Source: Vreelandella sp042466685 (GTDB lineage: Bacteria > Pseudomonadota > Gammaproteobacteria > Pseudomonadales > Halomonadaceae). From it: DNA of 64,000 nt. Shown piece after piece: positions 62,366 to 64,000 of the stretch. The translations under genes were made by a program, and so were the position numbers. The notes below the pieces were generated by a model. That model made no database searches. It was not told where the DNA came from and was given only the letters and a program-made list of their open reading frames with translations. Each line of letters begins with the position of its first letter. Within the stretch, counting starts at the first letter, position 1. Location: NCBI RefSeq assembly GCF_042466685.1, contig NZ_CP170448.1, forward strand, positions 2,356,001 through 2,420,000. Reading direction: 5' to 3'.

Positions 62366-63208
62366 TCACCCCTGTAGTTTGGCGACCGTTTCATCTGTAC
62401 TCCAAAGCGCGTTAGCAATAAACCTAAAATTAGTTAAGGCCGCTAAATAGCCATCGCCCTCTGGTAGTTTTGCTGCGGCAGTAGCGTCGCGTACCACAAC
62501 CACTTCAAACCCCTGCTCTAATAGTTCTCGCAAGTGAGATTCGACGCATAAATTTGCGGACATGCCAGCCAAGATAACTTGATCAATGCGACGTTTACGC
62601 AGTTGAAGTGCCAAATCGTTGTGTTCAGGGCCGTAAATTTTATGCGGAGACGTAATAATTGTCTCACCATCTTCAATATATGCTTTATATTGCGGCATAA
62701 AATCAGCACCGGTATTACGTGGTAAAGCGGCGAGCGGATTTTCACGATCAAACATGCCGATGCCATGCATCATTTTTTCTAACGGGCCGCCAAACGTCCA
62801 CTGGTGGTCGTGCGGGTAATAATAGTGCGGTGACACCGCTACCGTTATCCCTCGCTGTTTAGCGGCTTCAAATAAGCGGCGAATGTTTTCTACCGTATTG
62901 TGTTCCTGTACGCTTTCCCCAACTACCTGCCAAGTAACGCCATCTGGGCTTAGAAAATCGACTTGGGGATCGGTAACGACTAGCGCTGCACGACTAAGAT
63001 CCAGTTGGAAGCCTGTGTCGGGTAAGGCACCTTCTGTTGGCGGAGCATAAGGGTCTGTAGTTGCGCCTTGCGCCATAGCAGAGCTGGAAAAGCCACCAAT
63101 TGTTGCCGCTGTAATACCAGCAAGGCCGCCCGCTAATACACGTCGGCGCCCCTCATCTACGTTATGTAGAGTGGCTGGCGACTTATTGTCACTATGATGG
63201 TTGCACAT
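62366..63208 (-). CDS. Tat-exported cysteine hydrolase (isochorismatase family)
   Basis: 280 residues. A twin-arginine signal (DEGRRRVLAGGLAGITAATIGG, cut near AMA-QG) precedes an isochorismatase-fold domain: catalytic Asp in VVTDPQVDF, Lys or base region in SPHKIYGPEHNDL, and the nucleophile Cys in AGMSANLCVESHLREL. Such enzymes hydrolyse amides or enol ethers. The ATG at 63208 has AGAGGA upstream. Periplasmic, folded export is unusual for this mostly cytosolic family. It is divergent from an AraC-type regulator that probably controls it. Confidence 0.87.
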   Translation of the reverse strand: MCNHHSDNKSPATLHNVDEGRRRVLAGGLAGITAATIGGFSSSAMAQGATTDPYAPPTEGALPDTGFQLDLSRAALVVTDPQVDFLSPDGVTWQVVGESVQEHNTVENIRRLFEAAKQRGITVAVSPHYYYPHDHQWTFGGPLEKMMHGIGMFDRENPLAALPRNTGADFMPQYKAYIEDGETIITSPHKIYGPEHNDLALQLRKRRIDQVILAGMSANLCVESHLRELLEQGFEVVVVRDATAAAKLPEGDGYLAALTNFRFIANALWSTDETVAKLQG

Positions 63209-63312
63209 AAGGTAAATCCTCTTGGAGTGTCTGACCCTGATTAGCCTAGACGCAACCACAACGATAAAAGTCCTAGAAAGGTGCCATATCGTTCGGATAA
63301 TGGGTGACAGGT

Positions 63313-64000
63313 ATGCTTGAAAATACGCTTAAAGATATGTTGATCAATGTCACCTCGTTTGCCGTATGCGACATTCGACGTGGCTGGCCGCTACAGACTC
63401 CCCCACTAGGAACGGTATCGCTTCATTATATATTGCGTGGAAACGGCAGTATGGTGGGCCAAAATCATCAACGAACGATTTTAAACGCCGGTAGCTTAGT
63501 CATATGCCCGCCCCACTATGCCCTCACCATCGACGAGGTTACGGGGGAGCCGTTTGGCGTTAATCAATGTATACCCGTTGGGCAGTCACCCCCTTGGATG
63601 CGTACCCATACCGATACCACATTGCCAGGCGTCCTCATTTTGTGTGGCTTGCTGGAAGTCGATTCACTGACCGGCGGTTCTCCGTTTGATCGTTTGCACG
63701 CTCCGGTACGCCTTGAAAACTCTAATGCTCATATCCAGCATCTTTTTCACCAATTATTTCATGAATTAGAATCTCCAAAGCTTGGCACCACCGCCATGCT
63801 GGAAGCATTGATGAAACAATGTTTTATTTGGCTGCTGCGTGAAATTCAAGCAAATGCACCTCAACATCCATGGCTATTAACCTTGGAAGCGCCGGAACTA
63901 CATAATGCTATTGAGGCAATGACACAATATAGGGGTCAACGATTGAATATTGATCAACTCGCTGAGCGTTGCCATATGAGTCGCACTGTCTTTATTGAGC
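63313..64000 (+). CDS. AraC family transcriptional regulator (3' partial)
   Basis: About 229 codons are visible before the window ends. The N-terminal part is a cupin-like AraC ligand domain (SLHYILRGNGSMVG, LNAGSLVICPPHYAL). Near the end comes AIEAMTQYRGQRLNIDQLAERCHMSRTVFIE, the start of the two-HTH AraC DNA-binding domain, seen here from LAERCHMSRTVF. It is divergent from the cysteine hydrolase gene, sharing about 100 bases of promoter DNA. The C-terminus is cut off. Confidence 0.88.
   Translation, partial: MLENTLKDMLINVTSFAVCDIRRGWPLQTPPLGTVSLHYILRGNGSMVGQNHQRTILNAGSLVICPPHYALTIDEVTGEPFGVNQCIPVGQSPPWMRTHTDTTLPGVLILCGLLEVDSLTGGSPFDRLHAPVRLENSNAHIQHLFHQLFHELESPKLGTTAMLEALMKQCFIWLLREIQANAPQHPWLLTLEAPELHNAIEAMTQYRGQRLNIDQLAERCHMSRTVFIE

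Overview
The window looks like a chromosomal segment of a moderately halophilic gammaproteobacterium, most likely Halomonadaceae (Halomonas/Vreelandella type). This rests on gene content and protein style: MetH, PdxH, a TusDCB-TusE relay, a BCCT compatible-solute transporter, a sulfite reductase paired with a DUF934 protein, and mid-range GC. No rRNA, complete tRNA or CRISPR array is visible.

Layout. 1-19.8 kb is mostly housekeeping: the 3' part of metH, a MATE exporter, cysI plus DUF934, smrA, wrbA plus DUF2069, a cytochrome b, pdxH, a Pat-like protein acetyltransferase divergent from an HDAC-family deacetylase, a tus operon, yccA, an exported dienelactone hydrolase, small membrane and lipoproteins, and a K+ channel with an RCK domain. 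19.8-32.5 kb holds ion and stress genes: a P-type cation ATPase, a small unknown protein, a BCCT transporter, a DUF1538/PII-like/CBS operon, an orphan ATP-grasp ligase, DUF2892, and an XpaC-TelA pair. Three sites resembling Anr/FNR boxes lie at the same distance from candidate -10 elements in front of three of these genes.

33-46 kb is a catabolic block on the minus strand. A ribose-type ABC importer leads into maleylacetate reductase, a metal amidohydrolase, a beta-hydroxyacid dehydrogenase, a hydroxyquinol/catechol-type intradiol dioxygenase and a RutE-like nitroreductase. A TauE exporter and an unusual cytosolic fusion of a helix-turn-helix with a solute-binding-protein domain follow. The intradiol enzyme and maleylacetate reductase together imply ring opening to maleylacetate and reduction to 3-oxoadipate; the imported substrate is unknown.

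46.8-53 kb is accessory DNA. An OLD-family ATPase/TOPRIM nuclease and a UvrD-like helicase overlap by 4 bp (a Gabija-type defence pair). Divergent from them is a short HTH gene resembling an antitoxin. A terminator and a short tRNA-Ser-like 3' end sit just before a P4-type integrase, suggesting an attachment site.

54.8-58.7 kb holds what I consider the most novel system. A 767-aa protein fuses a canonical tubulin-tyrosine-ligase-like (TTLL) ATP-grasp domain, a PqqD-like peptide-recognition domain and a possible degenerate HprK-like domain. Immediately downstream lies an 80-aa peptide with a hydrophobic leader and a Glu/Gly tail strikingly like the C-terminal tail of tubulin. DinB-like and DUF302 proteins follow. 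I infer a ribosomal-peptide modification pathway in which the TTLL domain ligates amino acids to the acidic tail. The window closes with a disulfide oxidoreductase, a peroxiredoxin-like protein, a haloacid-dehalogenase-like protein, decayed DNA, a Tat-exported cysteine hydrolase and the start of an AraC-type regulator.
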